A DNA stretch of 64,000 bases from Paracoccaceae bacterium (GTDB lineage: Bacteria > Pseudomonadota > Alphaproteobacteria > Rhodobacterales > Rhodobacteraceae). The notes under the pieces were generated by a model, which was given only the letters and a program-made list of their open reading frames with translations, did no database searches and was not told the origin of the DNA. A program made the position numbers and the translations under genes. This document shows, in pieces, positions 47,058 to 55,900 of the stretch; the first letter of the stretch is position 1; every line of letters starts with the position of its first letter. The stretch spans positions 1 through 64,000 of the forward strand of contig JANSXZ010000014.1 of assembly GCA_024742705.1 (NCBI GenBank). Direction: 5' to 3'.

Positions 47058-47071
47058 CGCCCTGCCCCCGC

Positions 47072-49591
47072 TCATTCCGCCGGTTGCGTCACCGGTTGCG
47101 CGCCAGCCGCAGAGGACGAAGGCCGCGCCGCCCCGTGCCCGGCGGCCGGCCGCAGCCGGCGCAGCCGCAGCGCATTGGCCAGAACCGAAACCGACGACAA
47201 CGCCATCGCACCGGCCGCGAAAACCGGCGACAGCAGCAGCCCGAAGCCGGGATAGAGCGCCCCCGCGGCCAGCGGGATCAGCGCCGCGTTGTAGCCGAAG
47301 GCCCAGATCAGGTTCTGACGGATGTTGCGCAGGGTTGCGCGGCTGACATCCAGCGCGTTGACAACGCCGTTCAGATCGCCCGACATCAGCACCACATCGG
47401 CGCTTTCGATGGCCACGTCGGTGCCCGTGCCGATGGCGATTCCCACATCCGCATGGGCCAGCGCCGGCGCGTCGTTGATCCCGTCGCCGACAAAGGCGAT
47501 GGCACCGCCATCGGCGCGCAGCCGGTCCAGGGCGGCGACCTTGCCGTCGGGCAAGACCCCGGCCACCACCCGATCGATGCCGATCTCGCGGGCGATGGCC
47601 TGCGCGGTTTCCTGCTTGTCGCCGGTGATCATGACCACCGACAGCCCGCGCGCCTTCAGCGCGGCGACAGCGGCGGCGCTGGACGGCTTGACCGGGTCGG
47701 CCACCGCCACCACCGCGACGGCCCGCCCGTCGATGGCGGCAAACAGCGCGCTGCGCCCGGCCGAAGCCAGCCGCGTTTCATCGGCACGCAGGGCGGTCGT
47801 ATCGATGCCTTCGCGGGTCATCAGCCGGTCCGCGCCGATCACCACACGGCGCCCGCCCACCTTCGCCGACACGCCATAGCCGGTATGCGAGGCGAAATCG
47901 TCTACCTCGGGCAGCGCCAACCCTTCGGCGCGCGCGGCTGCCACGATGGCGGCGGCCACCGGGTGTTCGGACAGCGCCTCGACCGCGGCGATGGCCCCCA
48001 GGACCGTGGCCCGCGTCTGCCCGGACGCCAGCACCAGGTCGGTCAACTGCGGCTTGCCCAGCGTGACGGTGCCGGTCTTGTCGAGTGCGACGGTGTGCAC
48101 GCCGCTGAGCCCCTGCAAGGCGGTCCCCTTGCGAAACAGCACGCCCATCTCGGCCGCGCGCCCGGTGCCCACCATGATCGACGTGGGCGTGGCCAGCCCC
48201 ATCGCACAGGGGCAGGCGATGATCAGAACCGACACCCCGGCCACCAGCGCCAGCGTCAGCGCCGGATCCGGCCCCAGAACCAGCCAAAGCGCGACGGTCA
48301 CGGCGGCGATGGCCAGAACCGCCGGCACGAACCACAGCGTCACCCGATCCACCAGCGCCTGTATCGGCAGCCGCGCCGCCTGCGCCTGTTCGACAAGCTG
48401 CACGATCTGCGCCAGCGTGCTGTCGCCACCCACGCGCGACACCCGCAAGGTCAGGCTGCCGGTGCCGTTCACGGTGCCACCGGTGACCGCGTCATCGACG
48501 GCCTTTGCCACCGCCATCGGTTCGCCGGTGATCATGCTTTCATCGACGCGGCTGTGGCCTTCGGCCACCACCGCATCCGCCGGGATACGTTCGCCCGGAC
48601 GCACCAACACCATATCGCCGGGTTGCAGCGCATCGATCTCTACATCCACTGTCTGGCCGTCGCGCAGCACCCTGGCGTGGCGCGCCTGTAGCCCCAGAAG
48701 GCTCTGGATCGCCGCGCCGGTGCGGCCCTTGGCGCGTGCCTCCATCCAGCGGCCAAGCAGGATCAGCACGACGATCACCGCCGCCGCTTCGAAATAGACC
48801 GCGCGCACATCGGCCGGCAGCAGCGAAGGCGCAAAGGTGGCGATCACCGAAAACCCCCATGCAGCACCCGTGCCCACGGCAACCAGGCTGTTCATGTCGG
48901 GCGCCCTGCGCATCAGCGCCGGCAGGCCGCGCAGGAAGAACTGGCGCCCCGGCCCGAAGAGAACCAGCGTGGTCAGTACGAACTGAATAATCCACGAAGC
49001 CTGGATGCCGATCGAGTGCATGATCGCCATGTGAAAGGCCGGGATCATGTGGGCACCCATTTCCAGGATGAAGACCGGCAGCGCCAGCGCGGCGGCAAAG
49101 GCCGTCCTGCGGCGTTGCGCCAGCGCCTCGTCTGCCTTTTCGGCGGCGCGGCCGTGGGCGGCATCCGGGGCCGCCACGCGGGCCGGATAGCCGGCCGCCG
49201 CACTGGCATCGCCCAGCGCGCGCGGTGTGACCGCGCCGGCCACATACCGCACCCGCGCGCTCTCGGACGCAAGATTCACCGAAACGCCGGTTACGCCCGG
49301 CACGGCCGACAGCGCCCGTTCGGCGCGCGCCACACAGGACGCGCAAGACAGCCCGTCGAGTTGCAAGGCGGTTTCCTCTTCGCGCGCGGGATAACCTGCA
49401 TCGCGCATCGCGCGCACCACGTCTGGCAATTGCGCCGGGCCCGTCAGCCGCAGCGACACGGTTTCGGCCGCCAGGTTGACGGACACCGCATCGGCGCCCG
49501 GCAGGGCGGTCAGCGCGCGCTGCAACCTGCCGGCGCAGGCGCCACAGGACATGCCCTGGACGAAGAGGGTCAGCGGTGCGTCGGGATTCAT
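47072..49591 (-). CDS. copA: copper-exporting P1B-type ATPase
   Basis: An 839-residue Cu(I) efflux pump. There are two N-terminal heavy-metal domains, the first with CxxC at Cys16/Cys19 (GMSCGACAG) and the second with DGLSCASC near 80-87; eight membrane helices; actuator TGEP ([11 protein letters not shown]); the membrane metal site CPC at 460-462 (IIACPCAMG); phosphorylation at Asp504 in [10 protein letters not shown]; the SEHP nucleotide-binding histidine; and [10 protein letters not shown]. The CPC motif and paired CxxC domains mark the copper class. ATG at 49591 follows AAGGAG, and cueR follows on the same strand. A histidine-rich region is absent. Confidence 0.95.
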   Translation of the reverse strand: MNPDAPLTLFVQGMSCGACAGRLQRALTALPGADAVSVNLAAETVSLRLTGPAQLPDVVRAMRDAGYPAREEETALQLDGLSCASCVARAERALSAVPGVTGVSVNLASESARVRYVAGAVTPRALGDASAAAGYPARVAAPDAAHGRAAEKADEALAQRRRTAFAAALALPVFILEMGAHMIPAFHMAIMHSIGIQASWIIQFVLTTLVLFGPGRQFFLRGLPALMRRAPDMNSLVAVGTGAAWGFSVIATFAPSLLPADVRAVYFEAAAVIVVLILLGRWMEARAKGRTGAAIQSLLGLQARHARVLRDGQTVDVEIDALQPGDMVLVRPGERIPADAVVAEGHSRVDESMITGEPMAVAKAVDDAVTGGTVNGTGSLTLRVSRVGGDSTLAQIVQLVEQAQAARLPIQALVDRVTLWFVPAVLAIAAVTVALWLVLGPDPALTLALVAGVSVLIIACPCAMGLATPTSIMVGTGRAAEMGVLFRKGTALQGLSGVHTVALDKTGTVTLGKPQLTDLVLASGQTRATVLGAIAAVEALSEHPVAAAIVAAARAEGLALPEVDDFASHTGYGVSAKVGGRRVVIGADRLMTREGIDTTALRADETRLASAGRSALFAAIDGRAVAVVAVADPVKPSSAAAVAALKARGLSVVMITGDKQETAQAIAREIGIDRVVAGVLPDGKVAALDRLRADGGAIAFVGDGINDAPALAHADVGIAIGTGTDVAIESADVVLMSGDLNGVVNALDVSRATLRNIRQNLIWAFGYNAALIPLAAGALYPGFGLLLSPVFAAGAMALSSVSVLANALRLRRLRPAAGHGAARPSSSAAGAQPVTQPAE

Positions 49592-49709
49592 TTCGCAAGC
49601 TCCTTGTGGCAGTGATGGGGATATAGGGCTTCCAGTAACTGGAAGCTCAACCCCGTCGGCACAAAAAATCCCGGATCGTCTCGCGCGCATCGGCGCGGCG
49701 GGCGGCGGG

Positions 49710-50306
49710 TCAGCCTCCCGGGATCGGATAAAGCACCACGCGGGTTTCCAGCGGCACGCGATCGAACAGATCGACGATATGCGCGTTGACCAGACGCGCG
49801 CAGCCGTTCGACACCCTTTTGCCGATGGTTTCGGGCTGATTCGTGCCGTGGATCCGCAGAAACGTGTCGCCGCCCCCCGGCGCGAACAGATAAAGCGCCC
49901 GCGCGCCCAGCGGGTTGTCGGGCCCACCGGCCATGCCGTCCTGATGACGCAGGTAAAGGTCGGGGCTGCGCGCGATCATCTCGGGCGTCGGCGTCCAGCT
50001 TGGCCATTTTTTCTTGGCACCAACCCGGAATTCGCCGCTTTCGTAAAGGCCGCGCCGTCCGATGCCCACCGCATAACGGATGGCGCGCCGGTCCGGCAGG
50101 GTCCAGAACAGGCCGAACTGGCCGGGATCGACATGGATCTCGTAGGGCGCGAAATCGTTCCTGATGCGGATCTCGCGGGGCTGCATCTCGTCGGGGAGGG
50201 TCGACGGGCGGATCGTGGCATCGAAGTCTTGCGCCGCGGGCGCGGGGCCGCCGTGGCCAAGGCTCAGCGCGGATGCCGCCGCCACCAGGAAAGATCGTCG
50301 TTGCAT
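49710..50306 (-). CDS. L,D-transpeptidase (YkuD family)
   Basis: A 198-residue periplasmic enzyme with a leader [17 protein letters not shown]; the RRSF start suggests Tat export. The YkuD domain has [21 protein letters not shown] with the catalytic Cys169 and upstream His. The family makes 3-3 crosslinks in peptidoglycan or attaches proteins to it. PAGGP-type insertions and the [21 protein letters not shown] segment are those of the ErfK/YbiS group. ATG at 50306 follows GAGGAGC. Divergent from the 2-oxo-tetronate operon. Confidence 0.9.
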   Translation of the reverse strand: MQRRSFLVAAASALSLGHGGPAPAAQDFDATIRPSTLPDEMQPREIRIRNDFAPYEIHVDPGQFGLFWTLPDRRAIRYAVGIGRRGLYESGEFRVGAKKKWPSWTPTPEMIARSPDLYLRHQDGMAGGPDNPLGARALYLFAPGGGDTFLRIHGTNQPETIGKRVSNGCARLVNAHIVDLFDRVPLETRVVLYPIPGG

Positions 50307-50536
50307 GGTCAGCTCCTCGCGGATCGTGATTGCACCACGCAGCATCATACCCGCCGCGGGCCGCCAGCGCATCCGTAAAGACAAGGCTGCGCACCGCCGC
50401 GCATAGCCGCAATGCCTTGCATTGCCGCGACACTTGCGGAAAGGTCGCGGCATGATGCAGCCGCGCGCGGCGGTTCGGGCCCGCGCGCCAGGGCGGCCGC
50501 ACCACCACAGGCCGCAGCACCGGAAGGAACGTCGCC

Positions 50537-50671
50537 ATGCCCCATACCGCTGTCATCGGTTCCGGCGCTGCCCCGGATCGCGCGGCACGGCCCGCAGGAT
50601 CGGGCGGCGGGTTTGCGGCTGGCCGGACCGCAATGCAGCGGTCCCGGCGGGCGGGGCTGCAGCGCACATGA
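50537..50671 (+). pseudogene. 44-codon ORF ahead of otnK, possible ltnD remnant
   Basis: ATG at 50537 has a strong ribosome site (GGAAGGAAC) and begins MPHTAVIGSG, the opening of a Rossmann-fold dehydrogenase. The rest (AAPDRAARPAGSGGG and onward) matches nothing and is Arg/Gly/Ala-rich. Its TGA overlaps the otnK ATG as ATGA, the same junction used by every later gene of the operon. In L-threonate operons the dehydrogenase LtnD, about 300 residues, often sits just here. I infer a collapsed ltnD left with its start and a coupling stop, but a small leader ORF for translational control is also possible. Confidence 0.45.
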
Positions 50672-51936
50672 CCGTGCGGCTGGGGTGCATCGCCGACGAT
50701 TTCACCGGCGCCGCCGATCTGGCCGGGCTGCTTGCGCGCAGCGGCGCGGCGGTATCGCTGCGCATTGGCGTGCCCGGCACCGACACGCCGCCCGCACAGG
50801 CCGCGCCCTTCGAGGTCATCGCGCTGAAGATCCGGACCGCGCCAGTGGCCGACGCCGTGGCCGAAGCGCGCGCCGCGCTGGGCTGGCTGCGCGCCGCCGG
50901 GGCGCAACGGTTCTTCTGGAAGTACTGTTCGACCTTCGATTCCACGGCCCGTGGCAACATCGGGCCGGTCGCCGAAGCCCTGATGGCCGACACCGGCGCG
51001 CCGCAGACGATCTATTGCCCGGCCTTTCCCGAAAACGGCCGCGCGGTCTTCATGGGCAACCTCTTTGTGGGGCAACAGCCGCTGGCCGAAAGCCCGATGA
51101 AGGATCACCCGCTGACACCGATGCGCGACAGCAACCTGATGCGCCTGCTTGCGCCGCAGGTGTCGGGCAAGGTCGGGCTGGCGGATCGGCTGTGCGTGGC
51201 GCGCGGGCCGGATGCTCTGGCCCGGCGGCTGGCCGCGCTGCGCGAGGATGGCATCGCGCATGTGGTCGTCGATGCGGTCGCGGACGCCGATCTGCACACC
51301 ATCGCCACCGCCTGCCGCGACATGACGCTGCTGACCGGGGGCAGCGCGCTGGCCATGCCCCTGCCCGGCCTTCTGGCCAGTGACGGCCTCGGCCCGCGAA
51401 CGGCCATTGCGCGCGCACCGGTGACAGGCGGCGCGCTGATCCTCGCGGGCAGCTGTTCGGCCATGACCCGCGCACAGGTGGCGCGCCATGCCGAAGCAGC
51501 ACCGCACCACCGGCTGGACCCCCTGGACCTGGCCGCGAACGGCCCGAAGGCGGCCTTGGCATGGCTTGCACGGCAGGATCCCGCGCGCGGCCCGATGATC
51601 TATGCGACCGCGGCCCCCGACGCGTTCCGCGCGGCCCAGGCGCGGCTGGGCACAGAGAGGGCCGGCGCACTGATCGAAGCCGCGCTGGCGCATCTGGCGG
51701 TCGGCGCGCGCGATCTGGGGTATCGTCGGTTCGTGGTCGCCGGGGGCGAAACCTCGGGCGCAGTGACACAGGCGCTGGGCATCGACCGGCTGGACATCGG
51801 CGCAGAAATCGCCCCCGGCGTGCCCTGGACCTATTGCACCAGCGCCGGACAGCCGATCGCGCTGGCGCTCAAGTCGGGCAACTTCGGCGATGCGGATTTC
51901 TTTTCGGCCGCTCTGATGGCGGATGCGGCAGCATGA
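50668..51936 (+). CDS. otnK: 3-oxo-tetronate 4-kinase OtnK
   Basis: A 422-residue four-carbon acid sugar kinase (DUF1537 family). N-terminal substrate domain RLGCIADDFTGAADLAGLLARSG, with the DD-FTGA signature at about 8-15, and C-terminal nucleotide domain with VAGGETSGAVTQALGI, a family hallmark near 365. OtnK phosphorylates 3-oxo-tetronate at O4. The context of OtnC and OtnI supports OtnK over the D-threonate kinase DtnK. ATG at 50668 overlaps the stop of the small upstream ORF; otnC follows with ATGA overlap. Confidence 0.9.
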   Translation: MTVRLGCIADDFTGAADLAGLLARSGAAVSLRIGVPGTDTPPAQAAPFEVIALKIRTAPVADAVAEARAALGWLRAAGAQRFFWKYCSTFDSTARGNIGPVAEALMADTGAPQTIYCPAFPENGRAVFMGNLFVGQQPLAESPMKDHPLTPMRDSNLMRLLAPQVSGKVGLADRLCVARGPDALARRLAALREDGIAHVVVDAVADADLHTIATACRDMTLLTGGSALAMPLPGLLASDGLGPRTAIARAPVTGGALILAGSCSAMTRAQVARHAEAAPHHRLDPLDLAANGPKAALAWLARQDPARGPMIYATAAPDAFRAAQARLGTERAGALIEAALAHLAVGARDLGYRRFVVAGGETSGAVTQALGIDRLDIGAEIAPGVPWTYCTSAGQPIALALKSGNFGDADFFSAALMADAAA

Positions 51937-52583
51937 GCGGCGAAGCGAAGCTGCGCGAAACGATGTGCCTTCTGGCGCGGTCGATGTTCGACAGGGGCCT
52001 GACCGGCGGCAGCACCGGCAATATCTCTGCGCGCACCGCCGATGGCGGCCTTCTGGTGTCGCCCACGGGGGCCAGTTTCGGGCGGCTCGATCCCGCGAGG
52101 CTGAGCCGCTTCGACCAGGACGGCAAACTGGTTTCGGGCGACCCGCCGACCAAGGAAATGCCGCTGCACAGCGCCTTTTACGACACCCGGTCGACCGCTG
52201 GCGCGGTGGTGCATCTGCACGCCTGCCATTCCGTCGCCCTGTCGATGATGCCGGATGCGGATCCCGACAACTTCCTGCCGCCGCTCACACCCTATGGCAT
52301 CATGAAACTGGGCCGGGTCAAGCTGTTGCCCTTCTTCATGCCCGGCGATCCGGCAATGGGCGCGGCGGTGCGCGGCCTTGCCGGCCGGCGGTCGGCGGTG
52401 ATGCTGGCCAATCACGGCCCGGTGGTGGCCGGCCGCGACATCGAAGCGGCCTGCGACGCGATGGAGGAACTGGAGGACACCGCGCGCCTGGCGATGCTGA
52501 CGCGGGGGATGTCGCCGCGTATGCTGACGCGCGAACAGGTCGCCAGCCTGGTCCAGAGTTTTGACGTGGAATGGGACGCATGA
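51933..52583 (+). CDS. otnC: 3-oxo-tetronate 4-phosphate decarboxylase OtnC
   Basis: A 216-residue class II aldolase-fold protein. Substrate loop GLTGGSTGNISAR at about 26-38, STKEMPLH-like region TKEMPLHSAFY, and the zinc ligands in VHLHACHS plus a later NHGPVVAG. In the characterised pathway OtnC decarboxylates 3-oxo-tetronate 4-phosphate to dihydroxyacetone phosphate, so the product enters glycolysis. It overlaps both neighbours by ATGA, implying coordinated translation in fixed ratio. Confidence 0.9.
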   Translation: MSGEAKLRETMCLLARSMFDRGLTGGSTGNISARTADGGLLVSPTGASFGRLDPARLSRFDQDGKLVSGDPPTKEMPLHSAFYDTRSTAGAVVHLHACHSVALSMMPDADPDNFLPPLTPYGIMKLGRVKLLPFFMPGDPAMGAAVRGLAGRRSAVMLANHGPVVAGRDIEAACDAMEELEDTARLAMLTRGMSPRMLTREQVASLVQSFDVEWDA

Positions 52584-53362
52584 GGTTTTCCGCCAATCTG
52601 GGCTTTCTCTGGGCCGACCGCCCGTTGCCGGATGCGATCCGCGCCGCGGCGGCGGCGGGTTTCGACGCGGTCGAGTGCCATTGGCCCTACGACACGCCCG
52701 CCGGGGCGGTGGTGGCCGCGCTGCGCGAGACCGGTCTGCCGATGCTGGGCCTGAACACCCGGCGCGGCGACGTGGCCGCCGGCGACAACGGCCTTGCCGC
52801 CCTGCCCGGCCGCGAGGCCCAGGCCCGCGCCGCCATCGACGAGGCGCTGGCCTATGGCGCAGGAATCGGCGCGCGGGCGGTGCATGTGATGGCCGGGCGC
52901 GCCACCGGCGCGGCGGCGGATGCCGTCTTTCGCGCCAACCTGCGCCACGCGGCGGCAGGCGCGGCCGAAAAGGGCATGACGATCCTGATCGAGCCGCTGA
53001 ACCGCCACGATGCGCCCGGCTATTTCCTGCGCACCACCGATCAGGCGCGCGCGATCATCGAAGATCTGGGCCTGGGGAACCTCAGGCTGATGTTCGATTG
53101 CTACCATGTGCAGATCACCGAAGGTGATCTGACGCGGCGCCTGCACATGTTGCTGCCGGTGATCGGACATATTCAGTTCGCATCCGTACCCGACCGCGCC
53201 GCGCCAGACCGGGGCGAGGTGAGTTATGCCCATGTGTTCCGTACGATTGCCGATGCCGGCTGGACCATGCCGCTGGGTGCCGAATACAAACCGGGCGGCG
53301 ACACCGATGCCACGCTGGGCTGGATGCGAAGCCCTGCCCTGATCCCCCAGAACGGAGCCTGA
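52580..53362 (+). CDS. otnI: 2-oxo-tetronate isomerase OtnI
   Basis: A 260-residue TIM-barrel isomerase of the hydroxypyruvate isomerase (Hyi) family. MRFSANLGFLWAD at the start, VECHWPYDTPA, metal-ligand Glu in ILIEPLNRHDAPGY, MFDCYHVQI, HIQFASVPDR and GAEYKPGGDT follow the family order. It interconverts 2-oxo- and 3-oxo-tetronate, feeding OtnK. ATG at 52580 overlaps the otnC stop; the M24 gene starts 2 bases after its stop, so that gene is part of the same transcript. Confidence 0.9.
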   Translation: MRFSANLGFLWADRPLPDAIRAAAAAGFDAVECHWPYDTPAGAVVAALRETGLPMLGLNTRRGDVAAGDNGLAALPGREAQARAAIDEALAYGAGIGARAVHVMAGRATGAAADAVFRANLRHAAAGAAEKGMTILIEPLNRHDAPGYFLRTTDQARAIIEDLGLGNLRLMFDCYHVQITEGDLTRRLHMLLPVIGHIQFASVPDRAAPDRGEVSYAHVFRTIADAGWTMPLGAEYKPGGDTDATLGWMRSPALIPQNGA

Positions 53363-53364
53363 CC

Positions 53365-54540
53365 ATGCCGGACCTGCCATTCAGCACCGAGGAATACGCC
53401 GACCGTCTCGCACGGGCGCGCACCGCAATGGAGGCGCGCGGGCTGGACGCGATCCTTGTGACCGATCCGTCCAACATGGCATGGCTGACAGGCTACGACG
53501 GCTGGTCGTTCTATGTGCACCAGGGCGTGGTGCTGCGCGGCGACGGCGATCCGGTTTGGTGGGGCCGCGCGATGGACGCGGTCGGCGCGCGGCGCACCAC
53601 CTGGCTGCCCGATGACGCGATCCGCGGCTATGACGACACCTACGTCCAGAACCCTGAAAAGCACCCGATGCAGGATCTTTCGCGGCTGCTGCGGGATCTG
53701 GGGCTGTCGCGCGCGCGCATCGGTCTGGAAATGGACAACTATTACTTCACCGCCGCCGCGCATATGTCGTTGCAGAGCGGGCTGCCCGAGGCGGCGCTGG
53801 CCGATGCGACCGGGCTGGTGAACTGGCAACGCGCGGTGAAATCGCCCACCGAACTGACCTACATGCGCCGCGCCGCGCGGATCGTCGAAGCGATGCACGC
53901 GGTCATCCGCGATACCGCGCGGCCGGGCCTGCCCAAGAACGCGCTGATCGCGGATATCTACCACGCCTCGGTGGCCGGCGCCGACGGCCACTGGGGCGAT
54001 TACCCGGCGATCGTGCCGATGGCGCCATCGGGGCTGGACGCCACGGCGCCGCATCTGACATGGGACGACAGCCCCCTGCGCACCGGCGAAAGCACCTTTT
54101 TCGAGATCGCCGGCGCGCACCGCCGCTATCAGTGCCCGCAGTCGCGCACGCTGTTTCTGGGCCGGCCGCCGCAAAAGTATCTCGATGCCGAAAAGGCCGT
54201 TCTGGAAGCGACGGCCGCCGGGCTGGACGCGGCGCGCCCCGGCAACCTCTGCGAGGACGTGGCGCAGGCGTTCAACGGCACGCTCAACCGCCTGGGCTTT
54301 CACAAGGACAGCCGCTGCGGCTATGCCATCGGCCTGTCGTACCCGCCCGACTGGGGCGAACGCACGATGTCGTTTCGGGCCGGCGACAAGACGGTTCTGC
54401 AACCGGGCATGACGTTTCACTTCATGCCGGCGCTGTGGCTGGACGATGGCGGGCTGGAGATCACCGAACCGCTGGTGATCACCGAAACCGGCGCCGAATG
54501 TCTTTGCACCACGCCGCGCGCGCTGGTCGTGCTGGACTGA
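53365..54540 (+). CDS. doeA: M24-family hydrolase, ectoine hydrolase (DoeA/EutD)-like
   Basis: A 391-residue creatinase/prolidase-fold protein. The N-domain has VTDPSNMAWLTGYDGWSFYVHQ (about 36-57, in pieces: TGYDGWSFYVHQ), and the C-domain has GDYPAIVPMAPSG, APHLTWDD, FFEIAGAHRRYQCPQSRT and GYAIGLSYPPDWGERTMSF, all as I recall them in DoeA/EutD, which opens the ectoine ring to N-acetyl-diaminobutyrate. Peptidase metal ligands are partly absent, as in the creatinase-like branch. No other doe/eut genes (deacetylase, transaminase, uehABC) are beside it, so the ectoine role is inference. It is the last gene of the otn operon. Confidence 0.7.
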   Translation: MPDLPFSTEEYADRLARARTAMEARGLDAILVTDPSNMAWLTGYDGWSFYVHQGVVLRGDGDPVWWGRAMDAVGARRTTWLPDDAIRGYDDTYVQNPEKHPMQDLSRLLRDLGLSRARIGLEMDNYYFTAAAHMSLQSGLPEAALADATGLVNWQRAVKSPTELTYMRRAARIVEAMHAVIRDTARPGLPKNALIADIYHASVAGADGHWGDYPAIVPMAPSGLDATAPHLTWDDSPLRTGESTFFEIAGAHRRYQCPQSRTLFLGRPPQKYLDAEKAVLEATAAGLDAARPGNLCEDVAQAFNGTLNRLGFHKDSRCGYAIGLSYPPDWGERTMSFRAGDKTVLQPGMTFHFMPALWLDDGGLEITEPLVITETGAECLCTTPRALVVLD

Positions 54541-54565
54541 CACGCCCGGCGCGGCGCGCGGCGGC

Positions 54566-55897
54566 TCAGAGTTCGTCGCCCGCGCGGCGTTCGGCCAGCC
54601 GGATATGCGCTGTGGCGCCGATCCGCGCCACCGGCGCCGGTGGCAGGCGGCGGGGCATGTCGGCCTGCCGCGCGCGGGTCAGCGCCGGCGAGTCGATGCC
54701 CAGCGCCAGTTCCGCCGCCAGCGCGCCGGCCAGCGTGCCCTTGGCGGTGCCCAGACCGTTCTGACAGCAAGCGGCGAACAGCCCCGGTTCGATCTCGCGC
54801 ACCACCTGCACGTTGTTGCGGCTCAGGCACAGCCGCCCACCCCAGCGGTGTTGCATCTGCACGCCGTCCAGCATCGGAAAACGCGCCGCGAAGGCCGCGT
54901 CATGCGCCCGACATATCCGCGACAGCCGCCTGTCCGACACTTCCATCGACGGATCGAAGGTGAACCGGTTGCGCACCACGATCCGGTCTCCGCCATGCCC
55001 CGAGACGCGCCGCACGGTGGTGCCCATCGGATCGGCCGGTGTCACGCCCCACCGCGCCGCACCGCCCAGCCGGGCGGTTTCCGACGGATCCAGCGCGCGG
55101 GTCATCGACGCATAGGTCATCACATGCATCAACCGCCCGGCCATGTGGCCAAAGCTGTTGAGATGGCCGTTCACCGCCAGGACCACGCGCGGCGCGCTGA
55201 CCCGGCCGCGCGGCGTGGTGGCGACCCAGACGCCCTTGCGTTCCAGCGCGATCACCGGGCTGAGTTCGTGCAGGGCGATCCGGTTCGATCGCAGGCCCCG
55301 CGCAACGCCGCGCACGAAAAGCGCCGGCTGGATCGTCGCGCTGCCGGGTGTGAACAGCCCGCCCCTGTAGTAGCGCGTGCCGGTCAGGTCGAGCATCTGC
55401 GCCGCATCCAGATGGCTGTGCGCTTCGCCCATTGCCGTCAGGTGTCGCGCATAGCTGCGGTTGTGCGCATCGCCGCGCGCGGTGGCGGCGGCGTTGATCT
55501 TGCCGGTCATGGCAAACGCCTCGGGATCGAGCCCGTAGGTTTCGGCCATTTCCCCCGCCAGCGCGATGCCGCGCCGGTTGTCGGCGGTCTGCGCCACGTC
55601 GGCGGAAACAGCGCCGCCATAGTCGTCCGAGGTGAGATCGTGCGGCAGATCGATCATGAACCCCGAGTTGCGTCCCGCCGGGCCGTCGCCCACCCGGACC
55701 GCATCGAGAACGACGATCCGGTCGCCCGGCGCCAGCTGCGCCAGGCGGTGCGCCGCCGCCAGCCCGGCGAAGCCGGCGCCCACGATCAACCAATCGGCGG
55801 TGATGGCATCGCGCAGCAAGTCGGGCGGATCGGGCGGCGGCAGAATCCGGTTCCACCCCGCCGGTCCGGGATCGCGCGGCAGGCGGGTGACGCGCAC
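54566..55897 (-). CDS. FAD-dependent amine oxidoreductase (DAO/PuuB-like)
   Basis: A 443-residue flavoprotein of the D-amino-acid-oxidase fold. FAD dinucleotide loop LIVGAGFAGLAAAHRL at about 37-52, then GPAGRNSGFMIDLPHD, a block typical of the PuuB/YcjA-type amine oxidases, RWGGRLCLSRNN and the C-terminal GLGTAKGTLAGALAAE. Likely oxidises a secondary amine to an imine or aldehyde. The start is GTG at 55897, 3 bases past the stop of the mttB-like gene; no ATG fits. Last gene of the five-gene operon. Confidence 0.82.
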   Translation of the reverse strand: MRVTRLPRDPGPAGWNRILPPPDPPDLLRDAITADWLIVGAGFAGLAAAHRLAQLAPGDRIVVLDAVRVGDGPAGRNSGFMIDLPHDLTSDDYGGAVSADVAQTADNRRGIALAGEMAETYGLDPEAFAMTGKINAAATARGDAHNRSYARHLTAMGEAHSHLDAAQMLDLTGTRYYRGGLFTPGSATIQPALFVRGVARGLRSNRIALHELSPVIALERKGVWVATTPRGRVSAPRVVLAVNGHLNSFGHMAGRLMHVMTYASMTRALDPSETARLGGAARWGVTPADPMGTTVRRVSGHGGDRIVVRNRFTFDPSMEVSDRRLSRICRAHDAAFAARFPMLDGVQMQHRWGGRLCLSRNNVQVVREIEPGLFAACCQNGLGTAKGTLAGALAAELALGIDSPALTRARQADMPRRLPPAPVARIGATAHIRLAERRAGDEL

Positions 55898-55900
55898 CGC

